Part shown: in pieces, positions 25,965 to 34,270 of the stretch
Layout of the letters: every line of letters begins with the position of its first letter
Position numbering within the stretch: the first letter of the stretch is position 1
Assembly: GCA_045616445.1 (NCBI GenBank)
Contig: JAZLGR010000003.1
Location: 198,286 to 262,285, forward strand
Direction: 5' to 3'
Source: Fimousia sp045616445
GTDB lineage: Bacteria; Bacillota; Clostridia; Lachnospirales; Lachnospiraceae
DNA length: 64,000 nucleotides
Made by a program: the position numbers and the translations under genes
Notes under the pieces: generated by a model
What the model was told of the DNA's origin: nothing
What the model saw: the letters and a program-made list of their open reading frames with translations, nothing else
The model's database searches: none

Positions 25965-27263
25965 ATGAGACTTGTAAAAGTGAATGACGAATCAATTCAG
26001 AATATCCTGACTGATTTATTACAGAGAAGCCCAAACAACTATGGCAAATACGAAGCTATCGTTGCCGATGTTGTCAATGACGTTAAGGTGAATGGAGACG
26101 CAGCTGTTCTTTCATATACCAAAAAGTTTGATGGCTGTGATTTCACACCAGAACAGATGTTAGTAACAGAAGAAGAGGTTGCTGAAGCTTACGAAGCAGT
26201 TGATGATGAATTAATCGCGATCATCCGCAAAGCCCTGGTGAATATCCGTGATTATCACGAAAAACAGCGTCAGTACAGCTGGTTCGATTCCAAACCGAAT
26301 GGAACCATGCTTGGCCAGAAGGTAACACCCCTTGAATCCGTTGGTGTATACGTACCAGGTGGCAAAGCAGCATATCCATCTTCTGTATTAATGAATATCG
26401 TACCTGCCAAAGTAGCAGGTGTTGAAAAGATTGTTATGACAACTCCTCCTGGAAAGGACGGAAAAGTCAATCCGAATACTTTAGTGGCTGCCAAGGAAGC
26501 AGGCGCTGACGAAGTATATAAAGTGGGTGGTTCCCAGGCAGTAGCAGCCCTTGCATACGGCACAGAAACCATTCCTAAAGTAGATAAGATTGTAGGACCT
26601 GGTAACATCTTTGTTGCCCTTGCCAAAAAACAGGTATATGGTAATGTTGCCATCGATTCCATCGCAGGTCCATCCGAAATCTTAGTCCTTGCAGATGAAA
26701 CTGCAAATCCACGCTACGTGGCAGCAGATTTACTTTCACAGGCAGAACATGATGAGCTTGCAAGTGCCATTTTAGTGACAACAAGCGAAGAACTTGCCAA
26801 AAACGTGGAAAAAGAAATCGAAGGCTTCTTAAGTGTACTTCCACGTGCTGATATTATGAGCAAATCCATCGAAAACTTTGGATATTTACTGGTGGCAGAA
26901 ACCATGGATCAGGCAATTGCCACAGCCAATGCCATTGCATCAGAACATTTAGAAGTTGTAACAGCCAATCCATTTGACGTGATGACAAAGATTAAGAATG
27001 CCGGCGCCATCTTTATTGGAGAGTACAGCTCTGAACCTTTAGGCGATTACTTCGCAGGTCCAAACCACGTACTTCCTACGAATGGAACAGCCAAATTCTT
27101 CTCACCACTTTCCGTGGACGATTTCATCAAGAAATCCAGTATTATTTACTATTCCAGAGAAGCATTAGAACCAATCCACAAGGATATCATAGCATTTGCC
27201 GAAGCAGAACAGTTAACAGCACATGCGAATTCCATCCGTGTGAGATTTGAGGATGAACAATAG
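25965..27263 (+). CDS. hisD: Histidinol dehydrogenase
   Basis: A 432-residue zinc enzyme that oxidises L-histidinol to L-histidine in two NAD-dependent steps. Seen are VGVYVPGGKAAYPSSVLMN, the GGSQAVAALAYGTETIPKVD and DKIVGPGNIFVALAKK signatures, AGPSEILVLAD, LLSQAEHDELASAIL with the catalytic and zinc-site residues, and the late ASEHLEVV and FAGPNHVLPT segments. Full length. Start codon ATG 25965 follows AAGGGG at the end of hisG, so translation is coupled. Confidence 0.96.
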   Translation: MRLVKVNDESIQNILTDLLQRSPNNYGKYEAIVADVVNDVKVNGDAAVLSYTKKFDGCDFTPEQMLVTEEEVAEAYEAVDDELIAIIRKALVNIRDYHEKQRQYSWFDSKPNGTMLGQKVTPLESVGVYVPGGKAAYPSSVLMNIVPAKVAGVEKIVMTTPPGKDGKVNPNTLVAAKEAGADEVYKVGGSQAVAALAYGTETIPKVDKIVGPGNIFVALAKKQVYGNVAIDSIAGPSEILVLADETANPRYVAADLLSQAEHDELASAILVTTSEELAKNVEKEIEGFLSVLPRADIMSKSIENFGYLLVAETMDQAIATANAIASEHLEVVTANPFDVMTKIKNAGAIFIGEYSSEPLGDYFAGPNHVLPTNGTAKFFSPLSVDDFIKKSSIIYYSREALEPIHKDIIAFAEAEQLTAHANSIRVRFEDEQ

Positions 27264-27287
27264 ATTTTGATAAAAGGAGCTATGATT

Positions 27288-27878
27288 ATGGAAAGAACAG
27301 CATCCATTGCAAGAATTACAAGTGAAACCAAGATTGAGATGTTCTTAAATATCGACGGTAGCGGAAAAGCAGAAGTGGATACCGGAATTGGTTTTTTTGA
27401 TCATATGTTGAACAGCTTTGCCAAGCATGGATTTTTCGATTTAAAGGTGAAGGTTGTGGGTGATCTTCATGTTGACTGTCATCATACCATCGAAGATACC
27501 GGAATCGTTCTTGGAGAATGTATCAAGAAGGCCATTGGCGACAAGAAAGGTATCGTTCGCTACGGTTCCTGCATCCTTCCGATGGATGAATCCTTGATTC
27601 TTTCTGCCCTTGATTTATCCGGACGTCCATACTTTGTGACTGATCTTACATTTAATGTGGACAGCGTAGGCGGTTATGACACAGAAATGTGCAAAGAATT
27701 CTTCTATGCCATTTCCTACAGCGCAGGCATGAACCTTCATATCAAACAGTTATCCGAAGGCGGCAATGCCCACCACATCATTGAAGGCGCTTACAAATCA
27801 TTTGCCAAAGCCCTTGATCAGGCAACCAAGTACGATGACCGCATCACAGATGTGTTATCTACGAAGGGTTCCTTATAA
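27288..27878 (+). CDS. hisB: Imidazoleglycerol-phosphate dehydratase
   Basis: A 196-residue monofunctional HisB, a dimanganese enzyme dehydrating IGP to imidazole acetol phosphate. Both metal-binding motifs are seen: FFDHMLNSFAKHG with DCHHTIEDTGI in the first half, and FFYAISYSAGMNLHI with NAHHIIEGAYKSFAKAL in the second. ATG 27288 is selected because GGAG at 27276-27279 lies 8 nt upstream and the family starts at about this point. The TTG at 27267 and ATG at 27282 are less suitable. Confidence 0.95.
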   Translation: MERTASIARITSETKIEMFLNIDGSGKAEVDTGIGFFDHMLNSFAKHGFFDLKVKVVGDLHVDCHHTIEDTGIVLGECIKKAIGDKKGIVRYGSCILPMDESLILSALDLSGRPYFVTDLTFNVDSVGGYDTEMCKEFFYAISYSAGMNLHIKQLSEGGNAHHIIEGAYKSFAKALDQATKYDDRITDVLSTKGSL

Positions 27879-27927
27879 TTGATGTTTGTGACTGACAGAG
27901 TATTGGAATTTGATAGGAGTTTTCGCG

Positions 27928-28269
27928 ATGTTAGAGAAGAAATTTGAATTTGAAGAGTTTAAGTTAAATAGTGATGGTATGATTCCGGTGGTTGTGCAGG
28001 ATTATGAGAACAAAGACGTGCTTATGGTTGCATACATGAATAAGGAATCCTATGAAAAAACCATCGAAACAGGACTTATGACCTACTGGAGTAGAAGCCG
28101 CAACGAATTATGGACCAAAGGACTTACATCCGGTCATGTACAGCACGTAAAAGAATTGAAAATCGACTGTGATAATGATACAATTTTAGCATTGGTTGAC
28201 CAGACTGGTGCAGCCTGCCATACAGGAAATAGAACTTGTTTCTATAGAGAATTGGCAAATGTAAAATAG
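27928..28269 (+). CDS. hisI: Phosphoribosyl-AMP cyclohydrolase
   Basis: A 113-residue HisI, which opens the purine ring of PR-AMP, the third step of the pathway. Visible: VQDYENKDVLMVAYMNKESYEKT, TYWSRSRNELWTKG, and the metal ligands in IDCDNDTILALVDQTGAACHTGNRTCF. It is the single-domain form without the HisE pyrophosphohydrolase. hisE, hisA, hisF, hisH and hisC are not in this cluster and must lie elsewhere. ATG 27928 follows TAGGAG. Confidence 0.95.
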   Translation: MLEKKFEFEEFKLNSDGMIPVVVQDYENKDVLMVAYMNKESYEKTIETGLMTYWSRSRNELWTKGLTSGHVQHVKELKIDCDNDTILALVDQTGAACHTGNRTCFYRELANVK

Positions 28270-28334
28270 TATGATATAATATTCTGAAGATTATCATACA
28301 AACAAACTGGTTTGACGAAATGGAGGCCGAACAA

Positions 28335-28457
28335 GTGACAGCATTATTATCTGAATTTGTGAGCTATTCAATTGTATACGTGATGACAGTAGCATTTGCA
28401 GTTGCAGGTGTATTACTTGGCATTAAGTTAAAGAAGAACAACAGCTCTGAAGATTAA
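28335..28457 (+). CDS. Conserved-looking small membrane protein (40 aa)
   Basis: GTG at 28335 with GGAGG exactly 8 nt upstream opens a 40-codon frame reading MTALLSEFVSYSIVYVMTVA, then FAVAGVLLGIKLKKNNSSED. One hydrophobic helix of about 22 residues is followed by a positively charged, then acidic, tail. Single-span proteins of this kind are recurrent in Lachnospiraceae as I recall them, with no known function. It lies 65 bp after hisI and before the hairpin at 28506, so it is probably the last gene of the his transcript. Confidence 0.7.
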   Translation: MTALLSEFVSYSIVYVMTVAFAVAGVLLGIKLKKNNSSED

Positions 28458-28505
28458 GCAATTTTCATTGTTTTTTATTCAAAAATATGAACTAAGAATA
28501 ATAAG

Positions 28506-28533
28506 GAAAGTCATCCTTTTGATGGCTTTCTTT
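28506..28533 (+). terminator. Hairpin between the his operon and alaS
   Basis: GAAAGTCATC and GATGGCTTTC form a 10 bp stem (one G-T pair) with a CTTTT loop, followed by TTTAG. It may be a weak terminator or an attenuator in the alaS leader. Confidence 0.5.
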
Positions 28534-28586
28534 AGTGCGTTTTAAAGGAAGACGCACGCATATAGAAACATGGAGGACAAGATAAA

Positions 28587-31226
28587 GTGAAAAAATATGG
28601 TGTGAACGAACTGAGAAAGATGTATCTTGAGTTCTTTGAAAGCAAAGATCATTTAGCAATGAAGAGCTTCTCCTTAGTTCCACAGAATGATAACAGTTTA
28701 TTATTAATTAATGCAGGTATGGCTCCATTAAAGCCTTACTTTACAGGGCAGGAGATTCCACCTCGCAAGAGAGTGACAACATGTCAGAAGTGTATCCGTA
28801 CAGGTGATATTGAGAATGTTGGTAAGACAGCCCGTCACGGTACATTCTTCGAAATGTTAGGTAACTTCTCCTTTGGCGATTACTTCAAAGAAGAAGCAAT
28901 CGAATGGACATGGGAATTCTTAACAGATGTGGTAGGATTAGATAAGGACCGTTTATATCCATCTGTATTTGAGAATGACGACGAAGCATTTGAAATCTGG
29001 GAAAAGAAAATCGGTATCGCGCCAGAAAGAATCTTCCGTTTTGGTAAAGAAGACAACTTCTGGGAACACGGCGCAGGCCCATGTGGTCCTTGTTCCGAAG
29101 TTTACTATGACCGTGGTGAAAAGTATGGTTGTGGACAGCCTGGATGTACAGTAGGCTGTGACTGTGACCGTTACATGGAAGTTTGGAACGATGTATTTAC
29201 ACAGTTTGATAACGATGGTCATGGCAACTACGTAGAATTAGAGAATAAAAACATCGATACAGGTATGGGTCTTGAACGTCTTGCAGTAGTAGTTCAGGAT
29301 GTAGATTCCATCTTCGACGTTGATACAATCCAGGAACTTCGTGATAAAGTATGTGAATTCGCTAAGACAGAATACAAAACAGATGAAATCAAGGATATCT
29401 CCATCCGTCTGATCACAGACCACATCCGTTCCTCAACATTTATGATTTCCGATGGTATCATGCCATCCAACGAAGGTCGTGGATACGTTCTTCGTAGATT
29501 AATCCGTCGTGCAGCTCGTCATGGACGTTTACTTGGTATCGAAGGTAAATTCTTAGCAGAATTATCCAAGACAGTAATCTCCACTTCCTGCGATGGTTAC
29601 CCAGAATTAGATGAAAAGAAAGATTTCATCACTAAGGTTCTTACTCAGGAAGAAGACAAGTTCAACAAGACAATCGACCAGGGTCTTTCTATCTTAGCTG
29701 ATTTAGAAGCTGATTTAGAAGCAAAAGGCGAAAAGACATTAACTGGAGAAGACGCATTCAAATTATATGATACATACGGATTCCCTCTTGATCTGACAAA
29801 AGAAATCTTAGAAGAGAAGGGATTCGCAATCGACGAAGAAGGCTTCAACGCTTGCATGCAGAAACAGCGTGAAACAGCTCGTGCAGCTCGTAAAGTAACA
29901 AATTACATGGGTGCAGAAGCTACTGTATACGAAGAAATCGATGCAGCAATTACTTCCGAATTCGTTGGTTATGATAAATTAGAAACAGAAGGTAAAGTAC
30001 TTGCTCTTACTACAGCAGAAGATGTTGTAGAAGCTTTAGTAGCTGGAGACAAAGGTACAATCATTACAGACGTAACTCCACTTTATGCTACAAGCGGTGG
30101 TCAGCAGGGTGATACAGGTTTCATCACTATTGGCGATGCACAGTTTAAAGTAGAAGATACACAGAAATTAGTTGGTGGCAAGATCGGTCATATCGGTATG
30201 ATGGTTTCCGGCATGATCAAGGTTGACGACGTTGTTACATTAAGCGTTAACGCTGACCAGCGTGGTAAAACAGCTAAGAACCACAGTGCTACCCACTTAT
30301 TACAGAAAGCATTACGTACCGTACTTGGTACTCACGTAGAACAGGCTGGTTCTTCCAACAACCAGGATAGACTTCGTTTCGACTTCTCTCACTTCCAGGC
30401 TATGACTGATGAAGAAATCAAAGAAGTTGAAGCTATTGTTAATGCTAAGATCGCTGAAAATCTTCCAGTTGTAACTCAGGTTATGAGCATGGATGATGCG
30501 AAGAAGACAGGCGCTATGGCATTATTCGGTGAAAAATACGGTGATGAAGTACGCGTTGTTAAGATGGGTGACTTCTCCACAGAATTATGTGGTGGTACAC
30601 ACGTAGCTAACACAGGCGTGATTTCCGCATTCAAGATCCTTTCCGAAACAGGTGTAGCTGCAGGTGTTCGTCGTATCGAAGCAATCACAGCTGACGCAGT
30701 ATTTGCTTACTATGATGAAGTGGAAGCTTCCTTAGAAAAAGCAGCAGCAGTGGTAAAAGCAAAACCAGCTGATTTAGTAGAAAGATTAGAAAAATTAATG
30801 GCTGAAATGAAAGCACTTCAGTCTGAGAATGAATCCTTAAAGAGCAAGTTAGCTCAGGGCTCTTTAGGTGATGTTGCAAGCCAGGTGAAAGAAGTAAAAG
30901 GTGTGAAATTACTTGCTACTTCCGTAAAAGACGTTGATATGAACGGCTTACGTGACCTCGGCGACCAGTTAAAAGAACAGATCGGTGAAGGTGTTGTCAT
31001 CATCGCTTCCGACAATGGCGGTAAAGTAAACTTAATCGCTATGGTAACTCCAGAAGCTATGAAAGCAGGCGCACACGCAGGCAACTTAATCAAAGGCATC
31101 GCAAAATTAGTAGGCGGTGGCGGCGGCGGCCGTCCAAACATGGCTCAGGCTGGTGGTAAGAATGCAGCTGGTATCCCAGATGCACTTGCTGAAGCAGAGA
31201 ATGTATTAGCTGGACAGATCAAATAG
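28587..31226 (+). CDS. alaS: Alanyl-tRNA synthetase
   Basis: An 879-residue class II synthetase that charges tRNA-Ala. It has the N-terminal catalytic core (FFESKDHLAMKSFSLVP, NAGMAPLKPYFTGQEIPP, TARHGTFFEMLGNFSFGDYF), the tRNA-recognition helices, the editing domain with the zinc and active-site motifs NHSATHLLQKALR and ELCGGTHV, and a C-terminal DHHA1-type domain ending in a glycine run (GGGGGGRPNMAQAGG). Start is GTG 28587 with GGAGG 9 nt upstream. Codon bias is that of a highly expressed gene. No T-box is seen upstream. Confidence 0.97.
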   Translation: MKKYGVNELRKMYLEFFESKDHLAMKSFSLVPQNDNSLLLINAGMAPLKPYFTGQEIPPRKRVTTCQKCIRTGDIENVGKTARHGTFFEMLGNFSFGDYFKEEAIEWTWEFLTDVVGLDKDRLYPSVFENDDEAFEIWEKKIGIAPERIFRFGKEDNFWEHGAGPCGPCSEVYYDRGEKYGCGQPGCTVGCDCDRYMEVWNDVFTQFDNDGHGNYVELENKNIDTGMGLERLAVVVQDVDSIFDVDTIQELRDKVCEFAKTEYKTDEIKDISIRLITDHIRSSTFMISDGIMPSNEGRGYVLRRLIRRAARHGRLLGIEGKFLAELSKTVISTSCDGYPELDEKKDFITKVLTQEEDKFNKTIDQGLSILADLEADLEAKGEKTLTGEDAFKLYDTYGFPLDLTKEILEEKGFAIDEEGFNACMQKQRETARAARKVTNYMGAEATVYEEIDAAITSEFVGYDKLETEGKVLALTTAEDVVEALVAGDKGTIITDVTPLYATSGGQQGDTGFITIGDAQFKVEDTQKLVGGKIGHIGMMVSGMIKVDDVVTLSVNADQRGKTAKNHSATHLLQKALRTVLGTHVEQAGSSNNQDRLRFDFSHFQAMTDEEIKEVEAIVNAKIAENLPVVTQVMSMDDAKKTGAMALFGEKYGDEVRVVKMGDFSTELCGGTHVANTGVISAFKILSETGVAAGVRRIEAITADAVFAYYDEVEASLEKAAAVVKAKPADLVERLEKLMAEMKALQSENESLKSKLAQGSLGDVASQVKEVKGVKLLATSVKDVDMNGLRDLGDQLKEQIGEGVVIIASDNGGKVNLIAMVTPEAMKAGAHAGNLIKGIAKLVGGGGGGRPNMAQAGGKNAAGIPDALAEAENVLAGQIK

Positions 31227-31233
31227 TAGGGGT

Positions 31234-31440
31234 GGAAAGTAGTTAGAAACTGCATAGATGCCCTGACAGAACGCACTTTCGCTCAGCGGAAGACGTAGTG
31301 GTACTAAATTCAAAAGCCCACCACAAGAGGATGGGAAGAGTGAACTCTTCTAATCCTCTTGTGGTGGGCTTTTTTCATTAAGTGCCAACGCCTTCCGATG
31401 GTTCTGTCCAGGGCATCTGTGCAGATTCCTACTACTTGCC
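31234..31440. repeat. Large nested inverted repeat after alaS, with central terminator
   Basis: The outer arms 31234-31272 and 31401-31440 are imperfectly complementary: GGAAAGTAGT with ACTACTTGCC, and TAGATGCCCTG-ACAGAAC with GTTCTGTCCAGGGCATCT. The middle arms (GCGGAAGACGTAG near 31286 and CAACGCCTTCCG near 31386) pair less well. The core 31314-31376 is a very long perfect hairpin, AAGCCCACCACAAGAGGAT with its complement, followed by TTTTTTC, which will terminate alaS. The outer arms are not needed for termination, so the whole may be a miniature mobile element or structured RNA. Confidence 0.75.
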
Positions 31441-31610
31441 AGCCTTTTGAGGAGCAGAAAAGCAAGTCGAATTACGCGATCGGACTTGTTTGGCGAAAAT
31501 TACAGTTTACGAAGACGGTAGCGAGTGAGAAAGCAAGTAGAATATGCAGGCAGGAAGTTTTTTGACAAGAAGAAGTGGATTGGATGCTGAAGGGAAGCAT
31601 AATAGCTGGT
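31441..31610. other. Gene-free stretch between the large inverted repeat and array 1
   Basis: Short reading frames here lack ribosome binding sites and any recognisable protein pattern. It contains scattered GCAAGT/AAGCAAGTAGAAT-like words (31460, 31531) but I see no gene, RNA or clear repeat. The boundary with the array is taken at GCAGGGAATGG. Confidence 0.5.
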
Positions 31611-31968
31611 GCAGGGAATGGATAAGTGAGTTTGCTTGCTTTCCCATCCCCGAAAAATTCTATAAAACGTTGATCAGGGATGGGAAATCGTCAAAATTGT
31701 GAAAGCCCATCCCTGAAAAATCGCAAAATACGTGAATTAGGGAATGGAAATCGTTAGAATCGCGAAAACCCATCCCTACTCTAGCTTGATTTCACTGTTG
31801 TGAGTGATGGGAAAAGTAGATTTTTGCTATTTCCATTCCCCAAAAAGGGATGGAACGCGTGTCCACAGTGATGGGATTTCTAGATTTTCGTTATTCCCCA
31901 TCAACAATTAAATCGTGCCAGCAAAATCAAGGGATGGGAAAACTAAGAATTCAAGGATCCGCATCCCT
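31611..31968. repeat. Periodic hairpin array 1 (six inverted half-site pairs)
   Basis: Six imperfect palindromes of 36-42 nt begin at about 31611, 31676, 31739, 31805, 31868 and 31930, i.e. every 62-66 bp. Each opens with GGGATGGG, GGGAATGG or GTGATGGG and closes with CCCATCCC, CCATTCCC or CCCATCA. The best are AGGGATGGG/CCCATCCCT at 31676-31714, and the pair at 31739-31777. Inner sequences are A-rich (GAAA) and differ from unit to unit. Linkers of about 25 nt are only loosely related. There is no coding signal. A relative of the array in opposite orientation is at 45973-46266. Confidence 0.85.
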
Positions 31969-32082
31969 CCACGCGCCATTAGGCGCCAAAATGCACCGCA
32001 AATACGCCACTACCCGCCAAAATGTAATTCAAACGCGCCGCTACTCACAACAATTCAAACGCGCCGCTACCCTCAACAACGC
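31969..32082. repeat. GC-rich short tandem repeat flanking array 1
   Basis: Units containing ACGCGCC or TACGCCACTAC recur at about 31971, 32004, 32033 and 32059 (26-33 bp apart), ending in CAACAACGC at 32074-32082. On the minus strand this reads GCGTTGTTG followed by repeated GTAGCGGCGCGT-like units, matching the flank of array 2. Confidence 0.7.
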
Positions 32083-32103
32083 AATGCCCTCCCCAGGCAA
32101 CTA

Positions 32104-32132
32104 AAAAAGGACATCCAAAGGATGTCCTCTTG
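32104..32132 (-). terminator. rpsU terminator
   Basis: AGGACATCC and GGATGTCCT form a 9 bp stem with an AAA loop. On the minus strand it is followed by TTTTTT, directly after the rpsU stop. Confidence 0.85.
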
Positions 32133-32148
32133 ATTCATAGTCTTAAGA

Positions 32149-32325
32149 CTATTTATATTTTCTTTTACGTGCTGCTTCAGATTTCTTTTTACGTTTTACG
32201 CTTGGTTTTTCGTAATGTTCACGTTTACGAATTTCCTGCTGAATACCTGCTTTTGCACAGCTTCTCTTGAATCTGCGTAAAGCGCTATCTAAAGTTTCGT
32301 TTTCTTTAACGATTACATTTGACAT
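32149..32325 (-). CDS. rpsU: 30S ribosomal protein S21
   Basis: A 58-codon gene on the minus strand, too short for many ORF filters. The product begins MSNVIVKENETLDSALRRFK, continues with RSCAKAGIQQEIRKREHYEK and ends PSVKRKKKSEAARKRKYK. This is the full S21 pattern with the basic C-terminal tail; S21 joins the small-subunit platform near the anti-Shine-Dalgarno region. GGAGG and GGTGTGAG lie upstream of the ATG at 32325. It has its own promoter (32417-32444) and terminator. Confidence 0.97.
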   Translation of the reverse strand: MSNVIVKENETLDSALRRFKRSCAKAGIQQEIRKREHYEKPSVKRKKKSEAARKRKYK

Positions 32326-32348
32326 AGACTCACACCTAACCTCCCTCC

Positions 32349-32444
32349 AGTTGTAGATTGTGCACGTGTACTATACAACTGTTTGGGTTTATTTTATGCA
32401 CTAATGCACTCTTATAATTATATCGAAAATACAAGATTCGTCAA
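32349..32444 (-). promoter_or_regulatory. rpsU promoter and leader
   Basis: On the minus strand TTGACG (32439-32444), a 16 bp spacer, then TATAAT (32417-32422). The transcribed leader of about 85 nt contains a short inverted repeat, AGTTGTA with TACAACT (32348-32379), just before the ribosome binding region. Confidence 0.7.
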
Positions 32445-32635
32445 GTGATTTTCTCTAATTTTTTTAAATAATATAAGAAAAATTATAAGTAAAAACCAAA
32501 GCAGTCCGCAAGATCTATAACTATGATAGCAATCTTCCATCCATTGCCAAAATGCATACTTTGTGCTACTATCTATATAAGTATGCAATTTGATAACATG
32601 CATATACTATGTCAGTAAAATGGAGGGGAAATCCT
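32445..32635. other. Intergenic region between the rpsU promoter and the flavodoxin gene
   Basis: AT-rich, with no reading frame that has a ribosome binding site. It must hold the promoter of the flavodoxin gene, but I cannot single out a convincing -35/-10 pair. Short inverted words ATAGTAT/GCATAC near 32570-32600 are not strong. Confidence 0.4.
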
Positions 32636-33175
32636 ATGAGACCAACTATTGTTATTTATAAATCGAAATATGGAACCACCCAGGCTTATGCGAAAAAGAT
32701 TGCCAGAGAGCTCGATACAGAAGCAATTTTAGTTGAACAGCTCAAGGAATTTCATCGTATTGGAGAATATGAGAATGTCGTGCTTTGCCTTCCAATCTAC
32801 AACGGCGGACTGGCAGGGATCAATACGATCAAAGCAAGATATTATATGATAGCAGAGAAGAATATCACATTGCTGATGGTGGGTATGAGTGATCCACAGG
32901 ATGAAGGAAGTATCTATCAGGTAATCAATCATTCTCTGACAGACAACATGAAACGTAAATTTGCTATCTACTATGCGCAGGGTAAGGTGCGTTATAACGG
33001 TATGATGCTGCAGGATAAGTTTTCATGGAACAGCTGGATGAAGCAGTTACAGAAGCAAGCATCAGAAAACATGAATGACACACAGAAAGAGATGTTAAAA
33101 CATGCAAAAGACAGACTGGATTTCTACGACGAAGCACAGCTTGAAAGTCTGCTTGCGCACGTAACCATAGATTAA
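32636..33175 (+). CDS. Flavodoxin-domain protein
   Basis: A 179-residue protein with the FMN phosphate-binding loop of flavodoxins, IVIYKSKYGTTQAYAKKIA (T/S-x-T-G-x-T-like), followed by VVLCLPIYNGGLAGI in place of the usual second loop. The layout resembles HemG/flavodoxin-domain proteins of Firmicutes, which act in electron transfer or protoporphyrinogen oxidation, but no heme genes are near. ATG 32636 is used because GGAGGGG lies 8 nt upstream. It lies 28 bp ahead of phoH. Confidence 0.75.
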   Translation: MRPTIVIYKSKYGTTQAYAKKIARELDTEAILVEQLKEFHRIGEYENVVLCLPIYNGGLAGINTIKARYYMIAEKNITLLMVGMSDPQDEGSIYQVINHSLTDNMKRKFAIYYAQGKVRYNGMMLQDKFSWNSWMKQLQKQASENMNDTQKEMLKHAKDRLDFYDEAQLESLLAHVTID

Positions 33176-33203
33176 CCAAACAACCAAGGAGAACAATACC
33201 TAC

Positions 33204-34232
33204 ATGAATTTAATTGAGATAGATTTTCAGCTGCCGGGCGAGTATGCAGCCAATGTGTTCGGCCAGTTCGACAGCTTCATGAAGAAAATTGAAAAGACAC
33301 TCCACATTTCCATCGTCTTAAGGGGCGACAGCGTCAAGCTCATTGGAAAAGAACGAGATGTCAAAAAGGCAAAAGAGGTCATCGACAGCTTAACTGAGCT
33401 TGCAAAGAGAGGCAACCAGGTGACAGAGCAGAATGTCAACTATGCGCTGGCTCTTTCCATGGAGGATAAAGCAAGCGACATCGTGGGACTCGACAAGGAA
33501 GTCATCTGCCACACCATCCAGGGCAAGCCTGTCAAACCAAAGACTCACGGCCAGAAGGACTACATCGATGCCATCAATAAGAAGATGATCGTATTCGGCG
33601 TGGGCCCTGCCGGAACTGGAAAGACCTATCTTGCCATGGCAGCAGCCATTACTGCATTTAAGAACAATGAAGTAAACCGAATCATCATGACAAGACCTGC
33701 CATCGAAGCAGGCGAAAAGCTGGGATTCTTACCAGGTGACTTACAGAGCAAGGTGGATCCATACCTGCGACCACTTTACGATGCACTTTATGAGATTATG
33801 GGCGCAGATACCTTCTTAAAGAACATGGAGAAAGGCCTGATCGAAGTGGCACCGCTTGCTTACATGCGAGGTCGTACGTTAGACAACGCATTCATCGTCC
33901 TCGACGAAGCCCAGAACACCACTCCAGCCCAGATGAAAATGTTCCTGACACGTATCGGCTTTGGCTCAAAAGCTATCATTACCGGCGATTTGACCCAGAA
34001 GGATCTTCCATTTGATGCAAAATCCGGATTAGAAGAAGCCATTCAGGTACTTGGCAAGATTGACGACATCGGCATCTGCGAGCTGACCAACCGAGATGTT
34101 GTAAGACATCCACTGGTACAGAAGATTGTCACCGCATATGACGATTATGAGAATAAACAGGCGAAGAAGAAAAAGCGTTCCGAAGCCATCAAACGAGAAA
34201 GAACCTCAAATAACCGCCGCCCCAAACAGTAA
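33204..34232 (+). CDS. PhoH family ATPase
   Basis: A 342-residue PhoH-like protein with an N-terminal KH-like segment (residues ~1-90, LRGDSVKLIGKERDVKKAKE) and a P-loop NTPase core: Walker A FGVGPAGTGKTYLAMAAA, the motif MTRPAIEAGEKLGFLPGDL, Walker B AFIVLDEAQNTTPAQMKMF, and TGDLTQKDLP. It is adjacent to ybeY, the conserved pairing seen across bacteria, linking it to RNA metabolism or ribosome maturation. The lysine/arginine-rich C-terminus (KKKKRSEAIKRERTS) fits RNA binding. AAGGAGAA precedes the ATG. Confidence 0.92.
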   Translation: MNLIEIDFQLPGEYAANVFGQFDSFMKKIEKTLHISIVLRGDSVKLIGKERDVKKAKEVIDSLTELAKRGNQVTEQNVNYALALSMEDKASDIVGLDKEVICHTIQGKPVKPKTHGQKDYIDAINKKMIVFGVGPAGTGKTYLAMAAAITAFKNNEVNRIIMTRPAIEAGEKLGFLPGDLQSKVDPYLRPLYDALYEIMGADTFLKNMEKGLIEVAPLAYMRGRTLDNAFIVLDEAQNTTPAQMKMFLTRIGFGSKAIITGDLTQKDLPFDAKSGLEEAIQVLGKIDDIGICELTNRDVVRHPLVQKIVTAYDDYENKQAKKKKRSEAIKRERTSNNRRPKQ

Positions 34233-34270
34233 GTGACGGACACTTTTGATTATTTATAGGAGAAAAGAAG

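Noticed and set aside
28458..28586. T-box upstream of alaS
   Set aside because: Only a short hairpin is present; there is no specifier loop or T-box core sequence. The leader is too short.
31611..31968. Possible CRISPR array (repeats of ~38 nt with ~25 nt linkers)
   Set aside because: Repeats are degenerate and imperfectly palindromic, linkers are partly related to one another rather than unique, and there are no cas genes in the window.
31359..32133. Plus-strand open frames of 68, 84 and 72 codons in island 1
   Set aside because: They cross the terminator stem or the hairpin array, have no Shine-Dalgarno sequence and show no protein-like composition.
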